From Bradyrhizobium sp. CCGE-LA001 (GTDB lineage: Bacteria > Pseudomonadota > Alphaproteobacteria > Rhizobiales > Xanthobacteraceae), in the NCBI RefSeq assembly GCF_000296215.2, contig NZ_CP013949.1:4581501-4645500 (forward strand): a stretch of 64,000 nt of DNA, read 5' to 3'. The notes beneath the pieces are model-generated. The model was given only the letters and a program-made list of their open reading frames with translations. It was not told the origin of the DNA and made no database searches. A program made the position numbers and the translations under genes. Shown here piece by piece: positions 42,582 to 51,465 of this stretch (positions are counted from its first letter, which is position 1; each line of letters begins with the position of its first letter).

Positions 42582-43823
42582 ATGTCACCGCCGCACCTCC
42601 CCGACACCTTCAACCGCCTTGCCTGGTCGAACCTCGCAGCGCAATCGGCCGAGCAGATCGCGCTCGCCGCAGCCCCTATCGTCGCGGTGCTGACGCTGGG
42701 GGTCGCCGAAGGGCGCACCGGCCTGCTCCAGACCGCCCTCACCTTGCCCTTCGTCCTGTTCGCCATTCCCGCCGGCGTGCTGGCCGACCGAATCTCGCGC
42801 CGCCGGCTGATGGCGGGCGCCGAAGCGCTGCGGGCGGTTGCTCTTGCGGCCATCGTCCTGCTGCTGGCGCTGGGTGCCCTCAACCTGCCGCTGCTGGCGC
42901 TGCTCGGCTTCGCCGCCGTATGCGGCACCGTCGTCTACAGCGTGGCCGCCCCGGCGCTGGTGCCCTCGCTGGTGAGCCCGGACCTGTTGCCGGCCGCAAA
43001 CGCCCGCATCGAGCTCGCGCGCACCATTGCCTTTGCAAGCGGGCCCGCGTTCGGCGGCGCATTGGTGGGATGGTGGGGCGCAAGCCCGGCCTTCGGCTTT
43101 GCCGCCGCGCTCTCGGCGATCGCGGTGGTGCTGCTCGCCGGCATCTACGAGCCTGCCCGCGCGCCGGCGCCGCGGCGCCACCCGTTGCAGGACATCCGCG
43201 AGGGCGCGGCCTTCGTGTTTCACCATCCGCTGCTGCGGCCGGTGTTCATCACCCAGTTCATCTTCAACACCGGCTGGTTCCTGCAGATCGCGGTGTTCGT
43301 GCCCTATGCGGTGCGCCATCTCGGCCTGACCGCCGCCGGCGTCGGCGTCGTGCTGACGATGTACGGCGCCGGCATGGTGATCGGAGCGCTGCTCGCCACA
43401 CGCGTGATGCAGCGCCTCGCGTTCGGCACGGTGGTCGGCCTCGGCCCGGTCACCGGCTTCGTCGCCGCACTGGTGATGGCGCTGACGGTGCTGGTGCCCT
43501 CGCCCTGGCTTGCGGCCCTGAGCTTTTTCCTGCTCGGCGTCGGCCCGATCCTCTGGGTGATCTCGACCACGACGCTGCGCCAGTCGGTGACACCGCCGCG
43601 CCTGCTCGGCCGCGTCTCCGCCATCAACATCATGAGCTACGGCGCCCGCCCGCTCGGTTCAGTGCTGGGCGCGATCGTCGGCGGCCTCTGGAGCGCGGAA
43701 GCGTGCCTGTATCTCGCCGCCGCCGTGTTCGGCGTGCAGGCGCTGGTGATCCTGTTGTCACCGGCCGTGTCGCTCGACCGGCAGCCGGACATGGTGGGAG
43801 ATGAGGTGGCGGTGAAGTGCTAG
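42582..43823 (+). CDS. MFS transporter (12-TM)
   Basis: A 413-residue major facilitator. Helices 1-6 and 7-12 are visible, with the loop 2/3 motif GVLADRISRRRLMAGAEA (MFS motif A-like) at about residues 65-80 and a second in ATRVMQRLAFGTVVG. Related to MFS proteins of the enterobactin/tetracycline exporter kind, but the substrate is unknown. ATG 42582 has AGGA 9 nt upstream; another in-frame ATG is not far. It stands alone, divergent from mntH. Its C-terminus ends just before a dispersed repeat. Confidence 0.85.
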   Translation: MSPPHLPDTFNRLAWSNLAAQSAEQIALAAAPIVAVLTLGVAEGRTGLLQTALTLPFVLFAIPAGVLADRISRRRLMAGAEALRAVALAAIVLLLALGALNLPLLALLGFAAVCGTVVYSVAAPALVPSLVSPDLLPAANARIELARTIAFASGPAFGGALVGWWGASPAFGFAAALSAIAVVLLAGIYEPARAPAPRRHPLQDIREGAAFVFHHPLLRPVFITQFIFNTGWFLQIAVFVPYAVRHLGLTAAGVGVVLTMYGAGMVIGALLATRVMQRLAFGTVVGLGPVTGFVAALVMALTVLVPSPWLAALSFFLLGVGPILWVISTTTLRQSVTPPRLLGRVSAINIMSYGARPLGSVLGAIVGGLWSAEACLYLAAAVFGVQALVILLSPAVSLDRQPDMVGDEVAVKC

Positions 43824-43829
43824 CCGCGC

Positions 43830-43914
43830 CGTCATTGCGAGGAGCGCAGCGACGAAGCAATCCAGGATCTTCCGCTGAGGGATTCTGGTTTGCTTCGCTA
43901 CGCTCGCAATGACA
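43830..43914. repeat. Dispersed repeat, family 'GTCATTGCGAGGAGCGAAGCGACGAAGCAATCC'
   Basis: An inverted pair CGTCATTGCGAGGAGCGCAG...GAAGCAATCCAGGATCTT...GATTCTGGTTTGCTTCGCTACGCTCGCAATGACA (abridged). The same family is at 53446-53562 and, as a half copy, 55257-55304. Intergenic between two convergent genes. Confidence 0.85.
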
Positions 43915-43935
43915 AAGCAAGCCGGAACAGCCCGC

Positions 43936-45195
43936 TTATCCCGCCAGATACCGCTCGTAGCTCCCCGTCACCGGCTCGCTGGCATCGACATCAGGATCGA
44001 GCGTGTAGAGATCCTGCGCGCGACCGATGCCGCGCAGCGCGTAGCGGCCGGTGGAGACGAGATAGCGGCGCCCGGCGGCATCCAAGCCCTTGTAGAATTC
44101 CGACGAGGTCAGGAGTTCGCGATCGACCGAGCGGCTCATCGAGGCGATGCGGCTGACCTCGTTGACGGTCGGCCCGACCACGGTAAAATCGAGCCGGTCC
44201 TCGCTGCCGATATTGCCGTAGAAGACCTCGCCGACATGCAGGCCGATATAGGCCGACGTGGTGGGACGGCCGGCGGCCGCCCTGCGCGCGTTCAGCGCCG
44301 CGACGTTCTTGCGGAACAGATGCTCGGCCCGGAGCGCGGCGCGCCGCGCCGCCGCCATGTCCTCGCCCCAGAACATCGCGAGCACGCCGTCGCCGATCAG
44401 CTTCAGCACGTCGCCGCCGGCCTCATGGATCGGATCGATCACGGCCTGCGCGTAGTCGTTGAGGAACGGAATGATCTCGTCGGGACCGATGCTCTCGCTG
44501 ATCCCGGTCGAACCGCGTAAATCCGAATACCACAGCACGGCGTTGATGCGCTCGGTGACGCCGCGCGAGATGCGCCCGCGCAGCACCTGCTCGGACGCGT
44601 CGCGACCGAGATAGACGCGGCCGAGCGTGCGCGCGATGTCGACCTGCTGGGCCGACTTGATCGCGAGCCCCAGCACCGGCACCAGATCGCGCAGCGCTTC
44701 CAGCTCGGATCCGGTGAAGCCGCTGTCGCGCCGGGTGGTCCAGCAGGAATACAGGCAATCCATCAGGCCGAGCGCGCCGTTCTCGCCGAAGCGGTGCACG
44801 AAGGCGAGATAGTGCTTGTGGCCCTTCTCGGCGAGCTCGCCGATCTGCGAGAAATCCAGTGACGGCGCGTCGGCGAGATCGATCACCATCTCGTCGTCGC
44901 CATTCTCGAGCATGTGGAAGAACACCGAGCGGCGCCAGCTCTTGGCGGCGTCGCCGTCCGCGGTCGAGCCGTATTCGAACGCGTCGCTCTCGTTGCTGGG
45001 ACGGTCGCTCCAGCGGAAGCCGCGGCCCTCATAGATCGGATGCAGCGTGTCGATGACGACCAGTCCGCGCGACAGGTCCAGCCCCTCGGCGCAACAGCGC
45101 TCGCAGAAACCGCGAAGCAGCTCGTTTTCAGGCAGGCCCGTGAGCCCCTGGCCGGTCAGCCAGTTCATCAGCGCAAGGCGCGAGGTCAATTGCAT
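43936..45195 (-). CDS. Adenylate/guanylate cyclase-domain protein (class III)
   Basis: A 419-residue protein. The C-terminal half is a class III cyclase domain: VLWYSDLRGSTGISESIGPDEIIPFLNDYAQAVIDPIHEAGGDVLKLIGDGVLAMFWGE (split: SDLRGSTGISESIG and GGDVLKLIGDGVLAMF), including the two metal Asp (D in SDLRGS and D in IGDGVL) and ending in the YIGLHVGEVFYGNIG segment. The N-terminal half (about 1-200) is not a known sensor to my reading. The product is probably cAMP. The start ATG has no good ribosome site and a palindrome immediately upstream. Convergent with the MFS gene. Confidence 0.85.
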   Translation of the reverse strand: MQLTSRLALMNWLTGQGLTGLPENELLRGFCERCCAEGLDLSRGLVVIDTLHPIYEGRGFRWSDRPSNESDAFEYGSTADGDAAKSWRRSVFFHMLENGDDEMVIDLADAPSLDFSQIGELAEKGHKHYLAFVHRFGENGALGLMDCLYSCWTTRRDSGFTGSELEALRDLVPVLGLAIKSAQQVDIARTLGRVYLGRDASEQVLRGRISRGVTERINAVLWYSDLRGSTGISESIGPDEIIPFLNDYAQAVIDPIHEAGGDVLKLIGDGVLAMFWGEDMAAARRAALRAEHLFRKNVAALNARRAAAGRPTTSAYIGLHVGEVFYGNIGSEDRLDFTVVGPTVNEVSRIASMSRSVDRELLTSSEFYKGLDAAGRRYLVSTGRYALRGIGRAQDLYTLDPDVDASEPVTGSYERYLAG

Positions 45196-45210
45196 ACGCC
45201 ATTATGGCGT
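45196..45210 (-). promoter_or_regulatory. 15-bp palindrome at the cyclase start
   Basis: ACGCCAT, a central T, ATGGCGT: a perfect 7-bp-arm palindrome directly 5' of the ATG. It lies where a ribosome site would be, and in the divergent region to the next MFS gene. Confidence 0.6.
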
Positions 45211-45355
45211 GCATTCGTGACGAACGAAAGGCCGCGCGCGGACACCGGCAGGCTCGCGTCCGCGGCAGGTCGAATATGCCGCAGACGCGGTTGACGGGCT
45301 CACGCCGCAAGCGGCAAATGCATCCAATGACACAGAAGATCAGAAGCACGAGGAC

Positions 45356-46513
45356 ATGAGCCGGCGCCAGCTTCCGATCATCCTGGCGCTGGGCACCACG
45401 CAGACGCTGGCCTGGGCGTCCAGCTATTATCTGCCGGCGCTGATCGCCGATCCCATGGCGCGCGACCTCGGCATTTCCTCCAACTGGATCTTCGGCGCGT
45501 TCTCGGCTTCGCTCGTGCTCTCCGCCATGCTCGGCCCGCGCATCGGACGGCAGATCGATCTCTTCGGCGGACGGCAGGTGCTGTCGGCCTCGAACCTCTC
45601 CATCGCCGCCGGCCTCGTGCTGCTCGGCCTCGCGCAGTCGGTGGCGGTGATGGCGATCGCCTGGCTCGTGCTCGGCATCGGCATGGCGATGGGTCTGTAT
45701 GACGCCGCCTTCGCCGCGCTTGGGCGAATCTACGGCACCGAGGCGCGCAGGCCCATCACGGGCATCACGCTGATGGCGGGCTTCGCCTCGACGATCGGCT
45801 GGCCGCTCACCGCCTGGGGCCTTGCCCATATCGGCTGGCGCGAGACCTGCTTTGCCTGGGCCGCGGCCAATCTCCTGATCGGCCTGCCGCTCAATTTCTT
45901 CATGCTGCCAGCGATCACGGGCGCGAAGCAGACTGCTGCGACCGCCGAGAAGCCGCATCTGCCGCTCGACCGCACCATGGTCCTGCTCGCTTTCATCTTC
46001 GCCGCGGTCTGGACCGTCACCGGCGCCATGGCCGCGCATTTCCCACGCATCCTGGAGGCGACCGGCGCAACGCCGGTCGAAGCGATCGCAGCCGGCGCGC
46101 TGATCGGCCCGGCGCAGGTCGGCGCACGCATGCTAGAAGCGGGCTTTCTCAGCCGCTTCCATCCGCTGTGGTCGACGCGGCTCGCCTGCCTCACCCATCC
46201 GATCGGCGCGGTGGTCGTGGCGATCTTCGGCGGCGCGGCCGCGAGCGCGTTCGCGCTGTTCCATGGCTCCGGCAACGGCATCCTGACGATCGCGCGCGGC
46301 ACGCTCCCGCTCGCGATCTTCGGGCCGAAGGATTTTGGCTATCGTCTCGGCATCATCGGCGCGCCGGCGCGAATGGCGCAGGCGGTGGCGCCGCTCGCCT
46401 TCGGCCTGCTGATCGACGTCATGGGCGCCAAGGTGCTGATCGTCTCCTCCGCACTCAGCCTGTCGGCGCTGGCGGCCTTGTTCCTGATCCGCACCAAGCC
46501 CCGGCCGGATTGA
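45356..46513 (+). CDS. MFS transporter
   Basis: A 385-residue major facilitator with 12 helices. Motif-like segments: GPRIGRQIDLFGGRQVLSASNL (loop 2/3) and a helix 4/5 region LVLGIGMAMGLYDAAFAALGRIYG. The start of the chain, SRRQLPIILALGTTQTLAWASSYYLPALIADPMARDLG, is typical of the 'MFS transporter' subfamily close to OxlT/arabinose-like exporters in rhizobia. ATG 45356 is chosen. Divergent from the cyclase; it is followed by a 63-residue membrane protein after 33 bp. Substrate unknown. Confidence 0.85.
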   Translation: MSRRQLPIILALGTTQTLAWASSYYLPALIADPMARDLGISSNWIFGAFSASLVLSAMLGPRIGRQIDLFGGRQVLSASNLSIAAGLVLLGLAQSVAVMAIAWLVLGIGMAMGLYDAAFAALGRIYGTEARRPITGITLMAGFASTIGWPLTAWGLAHIGWRETCFAWAAANLLIGLPLNFFMLPAITGAKQTAATAEKPHLPLDRTMVLLAFIFAAVWTVTGAMAAHFPRILEATGATPVEAIAAGALIGPAQVGARMLEAGFLSRFHPLWSTRLACLTHPIGAVVVAIFGGAAASAFALFHGSGNGILTIARGTLPLAIFGPKDFGYRLGIIGAPARMAQAVAPLAFGLLIDVMGAKVLIVSSALSLSALAALFLIRTKPRPD

Positions 46514-46545
46514 CCGCCCCGCCGCTTTCGCGGCACAAGCGAGCC

Positions 46546-46737
46546 ATGAGCGAAGATGCCAGCCCGCCCCGCACGTTCAAAGGCCTCCTGCGCTGGGCGA
46601 CCACGCCGCCGCAGGCCTGGGGCGTCTATCTGCTCGCGCTTCTCCTGGTCTGGCTGGTCTCGTTCTATGCCGGCACGCTGAAGCCGAAGAAGACACCGGA
46701 CGCGAGCCCGCCTAATGTGACCGCACCGAAAGGCTGA
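46546..46737 (+). CDS. Small membrane protein
   Basis: A 63-residue protein: soluble start MSEDASPPRTFKGLLRWATTPPQ, one hydrophobic helix AWGVYLLALLLVWLVSFYAG, and a Lys/Pro-rich tail TLKPKKTPDASPPN. Lies 33 bp downstream of the MFS gene on the same strand and may be co-transcribed. It converges on dmeF, 9 bp away. No family recognised, but codon use and spacing support a real gene. Confidence 0.65.
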   Translation: MSEDASPPRTFKGLLRWATTPPQAWGVYLLALLLVWLVSFYAGTLKPKKTPDASPPNVTAPKG

Positions 46738-46746
46738 TTCCTCACG

Positions 46747-47709
46747 TCAATGCGGGCAGGTCTCGACCTCGACCGTGACGTGGCTCAGCCCCTTCAGTCC
46801 GGCAAGCCGCCGCTTGTAGACGGCCGGTTGCTTCGGCTGGTCCGACACCACCGAGAGCAGCACGGCGCAATGGCCGGGCCCGACCTGCCAGAGATGCAGA
46901 TCGGTGACGCGGTCGTCGCCGACCTCGATGCGCGCCCGGATCACCCGCTCCAGCTTCTCGTCGGCGCGCACGTCGAGCAGCACCGCGCCTGACGACTTGA
47001 TCAGGCCGAACGCCCAGGCCGCGATCACGGCGCTGCCGATCAGGCCGACGGCCGGATCGGCCCAGACCCAGCCCGAATACATCGCGACCACAAGGGCACC
47101 GATCGCCAGCACCGAGGTCGCAGCATCCGCCATCACGTGCACATAGGCCGCGCGCAGGTTGTTGTCGTGATGATGGTGGTGGTGGTCATGGTGATCGTCG
47201 TGATCATCATGCGCATGGCCATGGCCGTGATGATGGCCATGATGATGATCATGGTTGCCGCGCAGCAGCCACGCGCTGGCGAGGTTGACGCACAGCCCGA
47301 GCGTTGCGACCGCGATCGCCTCGCCATAGACGATCGGCACCGGCGTGATCAGCCGCAGCACGCTCTCATAGGCGATCTCGACCGCGATCAGGCCGAGGAT
47401 GATCGCACTGGCGAAGGCGGCGAGATCGCCGAACTTGCCGGTGCCGAAGGTGAAATGTGCATTCCCGAGATGCCGTCGCGCGAAGCGATACGCGAAGGCG
47501 GCGATGCCGAGCGCGGCGGCATGCGTACCCATGTGCCAGCCGTCGGCGAGCAGTGCCATCGACCCGAACAGCGACCCCGCGACGATCTCCCCGGCCATCA
47601 TGACCAGCGTTAGGACGACCACGAACCAGGTGCGCCGCTCGTTCTCCTCGTGCTTCTCGCCCAGGAAGGCGTGGTCATGGGTCCATTGCTCGATGGAGTG
47701 GGAATGCAT
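46747..47709 (-). CDS. dmeF: Cation diffusion facilitator DmeF (Co/Ni efflux)
   Basis: A 320-residue CDF exporter: LADGWHMGTHAAALGIAAFAY (TM2 metal site with the DxxxxD/H pattern), AAYVHVMADAATSVLAIGALVVA (TM5 site) and a histidine-rich cytoplasmic loop between TM4 and TM5 (GNHDHHHGHHHGHGHAHDDH, DDHHDHHHHHHDNN; about residues 150-185). The HHxHxH loop and the DGWHMGTH motif are typical of DmeF of Cupriavidus/Rhizobium, a Co2+/Ni2+ efflux pump in the inner membrane. The usual regulator dmeR is not adjacent. Start ATG 47709; promoter is shared with the divergent chromate operon. Confidence 0.88.
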   Translation of the reverse strand: MHSHSIEQWTHDHAFLGEKHEENERRTWFVVVLTLVMMAGEIVAGSLFGSMALLADGWHMGTHAAALGIAAFAYRFARRHLGNAHFTFGTGKFGDLAAFASAIILGLIAVEIAYESVLRLITPVPIVYGEAIAVATLGLCVNLASAWLLRGNHDHHHGHHHGHGHAHDDHDDHHDHHHHHHDNNLRAAYVHVMADAATSVLAIGALVVAMYSGWVWADPAVGLIGSAVIAAWAFGLIKSSGAVLLDVRADEKLERVIRARIEVGDDRVTDLHLWQVGPGHCAVLLSVVSDQPKQPAVYKRRLAGLKGLSHVTVEVETCPH

Positions 47710-47904
47710 CGAATTCTCCAGAAGATTCAGGTCAGTTGACGGTTAGTATAGTCGCCGGACACCGATTTTCTAAGGTCCAATCGCCCCGCGCATTGACAGT
47801 GCTTGCAAGTTTCGCTGTAATCTGCGCCATGGGGATTTGAGCGATCTCCCCACGAGGCGACACGCCCAAGCATCGCGTCCCGTTCGGTTTTGCGAGGACG
47901 CATC

Positions 47905-48723
47905 ATGTCTGCTTTCACGACCATATCATCTGACAAATTGGCACGGCTGATCGGCACGGCGAACAGCCCTTCCCTCATCGACGTGCGCACCGAGGAGGAT
48001 TTTGCCGCCGACCGGCGGCTGATCCCGGGCTCCATCAAGCTCAGCCACGACCAGGTGACGGACTGGGGCCGCGATTTCGCCGGCCGCCGGACCATCGTCT
48101 CCTGCCTTCGCGGCGAAAAGCTCGCGCAGGGCACGGCCGCCTGGCTGCGCCAACTCGGCGTCGAGGCCGAGGCACTGGAGGGCGGCTTCGAGGGCTGGAA
48201 AGCGGCCAAGCTCCCGTTGCTCGACGCCCGCAAGCTGCCGCCGCGCGATGCCAGGGGACGCACCGTCTGGGTGACGCGGGCGCGCCCCAAGGTCGACCGC
48301 ATCGCCTGCCCCTGGCTGATCCGCCGCTTCGTCGATCCCAACGCGGCGTTCCTGTTCGTCGCACCCTCCGAGGTGATCGGCGTCGGCGAGCGGTTCAATG
48401 CCGCGCCCTTCGACATCGAGAACGTGTTCTGGAGCCACCGCGGCGAGCTCTGCACTTTCGACGTCATGATCGAGGAGTTCGGGATCGCTTCACCGGCCCT
48501 GCTCCGCCTCGCGACGCTGGTGCGCGGCGCCGACACCGCGCGGCCGGAGCTCGCACCGGAGGCGCCGGGCCTGCTTGCGGCCTCGCTCGGACTGTCGCGG
48601 ATGTATGACGACGATCTCGAACAGCTCGAGGCCGGCATGCTGCTCTATGACGCCTTCTACCGCTGGTGCCGCGACGCGACGGCCGAGACCCACAACTGGC
48701 CGACCAACAAGGTGAAGGCGTAA
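47905..48723 (+). CDS. Rhodanese-ChrB fusion, chromate resistance protein
   Basis: A 272-residue two-domain protein. An N-terminal rhodanese-like domain (about 1-110) reads SLIDVRTEEDFAADRRLIPGSIKL and RRTIVSCLRGEKLAQGTAAWLRQLGVEAEALEGGFEGWKAA (split: VSCLRGEKLAQGTAAWLR), with the active-site Cys in IVSCLRGEK. The C-terminal ChrB-like domain (about 118-265) has TRARPKVDRIACPWLIRRFVDPNA, FDVMIEEFGI and MYDDDLEQLEAGMLLYDAFYRWCRD. Start ATG 47905 (GAGG 8 nt upstream). Stop/start overlap (TAATG) with chrA shows coupling. It probably acts as chromate-responsive regulator plus sulfur transfer factor, in the cytoplasm. Confidence 0.88.
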   Translation: MSAFTTISSDKLARLIGTANSPSLIDVRTEEDFAADRRLIPGSIKLSHDQVTDWGRDFAGRRTIVSCLRGEKLAQGTAAWLRQLGVEAEALEGGFEGWKAAKLPLLDARKLPPRDARGRTVWVTRARPKVDRIACPWLIRRFVDPNAAFLFVAPSEVIGVGERFNAAPFDIENVFWSHRGELCTFDVMIEEFGIASPALLRLATLVRGADTARPELAPEAPGLLAASLGLSRMYDDDLEQLEAGMLLYDAFYRWCRDATAETHNWPTNKVKA

Positions 48724-50108
48724 TGGATACCCGTACCGTTCGTGCAGGAGCTGACGCCGGTCACGGCGTCAGCTTCAATGAAGCCTTCCGCGTCTGGCTG
48801 CGCGTCGCCTGCCTCAGCTTCGGCGGGCCCGCGGGCCAAATCGCGGTGATGCATCGCATCCTGGTCGAGGAGAAGAAGTGGATCTCTGAAGGCCGCTTCC
48901 TGCATGCGCTGAACTATTGCATGCTGCTGCCGGGGCCGGAGGCGCAGCAGCTCGCAACCTATGTCGGCTGGCTGATGCATCGCACTGCCGGCGGGCTGAT
49001 GGCGGGCGGGCTGTTCATCCTGCCCGGCATCATCGCCATCATGGGCCTCAGCTACGTCTACGCGGCGTTCGGCAATGTCAGCTTCGTCGAGGCGCTGTTC
49101 TTCGGGCTGAAGGCGGCCGTGCTCGCCATCGTCGTCGAGGCCGTGGTGCGCGTCGGCAAGCGCGCGCTGAAGAACCGGATCATGATCGCGCTCGCCGCCA
49201 TCGCCTTCGTCGCGATCTTCTTCTTTGCCGTCCCCTTCCCGATCATCATCATCGCCGCCGGCTTGATCGGATATATCGGCGCGCGAAGCGGCCGGCGGGA
49301 ATTCGCACCGGCCGGTCACGGCCATGGCGGCAGCACGGCCGTGATCGACAGCATGCTCGGCGACGCGGTGCCCGATCACGTCAAGCCTGATACAGGGCGC
49401 GCGATCCGCGTCGGGGCGCTGTGGCTTGCGCTCTGGCTGGTGCCTATCGCCGCGCTGCTTGTACTGCTCGGGCAGGCCAGCGTGTTCAGCCAGATCGCGC
49501 TGTTCTTCTCGAAGATGGCGCTGGTCACCTTCGGCGGCGCCTACGCGGTGCTGGCCTATGTCGCGCAACAGGCGGTCGAGCATTATCACTGGCTGAAGCC
49601 GCACGAGATGCTCGATGGCCTCGGCATGGCCGAGACCACGCCGGGACCGTTGATCATGGTGCTTCAGTTCGTCGGCTTCATGGCCGCCTATCGCGATCCG
49701 AACGGGCTGTCGCCGATGCTGGCGGCGGCGCTCGGCGGCCTGCTCGCGACCTGGGTCACCTTCACACCCTGCTTCCTCTGGATCTTCGTCGGCGCCCCCT
49801 ATATCGAGCGCCTGCGCGGCAATACGGGCCTCGCCGGCGCGCTCAGCGCGATCACCGCCGCCGTCGTCGGCGTCATCCTCAACCTCTCGATCTGGTTCGC
49901 CCTGCACACGCTGTTCCGCGAGACCGTGCCGGTGCACGCCTTCCCGCTGAACTTCGATAGGCCCGTGCTGAGCAGCGTCGATGTGCCGGCCCTGCTGCTG
50001 GCGATCGCAGCGGCGACGGCGATCTTCCGGTTCGAGCTGGGGATGCTGACGGTGCTCGCGGCAAGCTGCGCGGCGGGTGTGGCGCTGCGGCTGGCGGGGG
50101 TGATCTAG
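48723..50108 (+). CDS. chrA: Chromate efflux transporter ChrA (CHR superfamily)
   Basis: A 461-residue exporter of chromate with the internal duplication of long CHR proteins. First half: FRVWLRVACLSFGGPAGQIAVMHRILVEEKKW, FLHALNYCMLLPGPEAQQLATYVGW; second half: MALVTFGGAYAVLAYVAQQAVEHYHWL, MLDGLGMAETTPGPLIMVLQFVGF. The motif pair (FGG...Q, P-G-P-E/P-L) is diagnostic. The linker AGHGHGGSTAV is His-containing. ATG 48723 overlaps the rhodanese-ChrB stop (TAATG), so they are one operon. The gene name is secure from motif and neighbour. Confidence 0.93.
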   Translation: MDTRTVRAGADAGHGVSFNEAFRVWLRVACLSFGGPAGQIAVMHRILVEEKKWISEGRFLHALNYCMLLPGPEAQQLATYVGWLMHRTAGGLMAGGLFILPGIIAIMGLSYVYAAFGNVSFVEALFFGLKAAVLAIVVEAVVRVGKRALKNRIMIALAAIAFVAIFFFAVPFPIIIIAAGLIGYIGARSGRREFAPAGHGHGGSTAVIDSMLGDAVPDHVKPDTGRAIRVGALWLALWLVPIAALLVLLGQASVFSQIALFFSKMALVTFGGAYAVLAYVAQQAVEHYHWLKPHEMLDGLGMAETTPGPLIMVLQFVGFMAAYRDPNGLSPMLAAALGGLLATWVTFTPCFLWIFVGAPYIERLRGNTGLAGALSAITAAVVGVILNLSIWFALHTLFRETVPVHAFPLNFDRPVLSSVDVPALLLAIAAATAIFRFELGMLTVLAASCAAGVALRLAGVI

Positions 50109-50201
50109 CCGGAAAACTCAGACACGTCGATAAGCCGGCGGAACGCGCCCGAACATAAGCGCAGGGTTCCCGCCAATGGCGATTGGAACGGGGCTAATTT
50201 G

Positions 50202-50226
50202 CCATGGTTAGCTCCCGTAACCATGG
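50202..50226. promoter_or_regulatory. Inverted repeat upstream of yeeE
   Basis: CCATGGTTA and TAACCATGG, 7 bp apart, form a perfect 9-bp-arm palindrome 24 bp before the ATG at 50251. It could be an operator or an mRNA hairpin near the 5' end. Confidence 0.65.
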
Positions 50227-50250
50227 GGTCGGCTTTCCGGGGAAGAGTGT

Positions 50251-51465
50251 ATGACTGACCTGTCCATCGATGCCCGACTGCTTGCTCCTGACAACAATCG
50301 GCACCAAGCCAATCTCACAATCGTCGCCATCGCGGCGGCTCTTCTCCTCGCTGGCGCGGCAGCTCTGTCGAACGTCGTTTCGTGGCAGCAGGGATTGTTG
50401 TTTCTCCTCGGCGGCGCTCTTGGCCTGACGCTCTACCATGCGCTGTTCGGGTTCACCTCGGCCTGGCGTGTCTTCATCGTCTCGCGCAGAGGCGCAGGGC
50501 TCCGTGCGCAGATGGTCATGCTTGCGTTGGCGACGGCGCTGTTCTTTCCCGTCCTGGCTCAAGGCACTCTGTTTGGCGGGGCCGTCCGGGGCGAGATCGG
50601 CGCGGTCGGAATCGGAATGCTGACCGGGGCGTTCCTGTTCGGCCTCGGAATGCAGCTTGGCGGCGGCTGCGCGTCGGGAACGCTGTACACCGCCGGCGGC
50701 GGCAACACGCGGATGCTGGTGACGCTGGCGGCCTTCATTGCGGGATCGACGATCGGCGCGCTTCATCTGCCTTGGTGGAGCGGTCTTCCGAACATCGGAC
50801 CTGTTTCTCTGATCGAAAGGCTGGGATGGCTGCCGGCGCTCATGCTCTGCTGGGCCGTGATGGCTGTCATCTATCTCCTGACCGTCAGGGCCGAGCGGCA
50901 ACGGCATGGCGCGCTCGAACCGGGAGCGCGGACGGAGCTGCGAGGCTTTCGGCGATTCATACAAGGACCATGGCCTCTCTTATGGGGCGCGATCCTGCTC
51001 GCGATCGGCAATTTCGCCACGCTGTATCTGGCCCGGCGGCCATGGGGCATCACGTCCGCATTCGCACTGTGGGGATCGAAGATCCTGATGGGACTGGGTG
51101 TCGACGTCGCATCATGGCCTTATTGGCAGGGTGCCCGCGCCGCCTCGCTGCAGCAGAGCATCTTTACCGACATCACCTCCGTCATGGATTTCGGCATCAT
51201 CCTGGGTGCGTTGCTTGCGGCGGGCCTCGCCGGCAAATTCAGCCCGACATGGCGCATCGCGCCTCGCTCGCTGCTCGCCGCGATCGTCGGCGGCTTGCTG
51301 CTGGGATACGGCGCGCGCCTCGCCTATGGCTGCAACATCGGCGCCTATTTCAGCGGGATCGCTTCTGGCAGCCTGCACGGCTGGTGCTGGCTGGTCGCCG
51401 CCTTCCTGGGCAATATCCTGGGAACGCAACTGCGGCCGCTGTTTGGGCTGGGCGTCGAACGTTAG
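50251..51465 (+). CDS. YeeE/YedE family (thiosulfate-type sulfur) transporter
   Basis: A 404-residue membrane protein with two internal repeats, each with a Cys-bearing re-entrant loop: MQLGGGCASGTLYTAGGG (about residue 134-151) and LAYGCNIGAYFSGIASGSLHGW (about 353-374). These match TsuA/YeeE, which passes thiosulfate across the membrane by Cys-mediated contacts. Nine or more hydrophobic helices. Start ATG 50251, weak GGAAGAG upstream. It follows chrA by 142 bp; sulfur uptake next to chromate export is sensible because chromate enters by sulfate transporters. A third Cys (SLHGWCW) is near the end. Confidence 0.88.
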   Translation: MTDLSIDARLLAPDNNRHQANLTIVAIAAALLLAGAAALSNVVSWQQGLLFLLGGALGLTLYHALFGFTSAWRVFIVSRRGAGLRAQMVMLALATALFFPVLAQGTLFGGAVRGEIGAVGIGMLTGAFLFGLGMQLGGGCASGTLYTAGGGNTRMLVTLAAFIAGSTIGALHLPWWSGLPNIGPVSLIERLGWLPALMLCWAVMAVIYLLTVRAERQRHGALEPGARTELRGFRRFIQGPWPLLWGAILLAIGNFATLYLARRPWGITSAFALWGSKILMGLGVDVASWPYWQGARAASLQQSIFTDITSVMDFGIILGALLAAGLAGKFSPTWRIAPRSLLAAIVGGLLLGYGARLAYGCNIGAYFSGIASGSLHGWCWLVAAFLGNILGTQLRPLFGLGVER

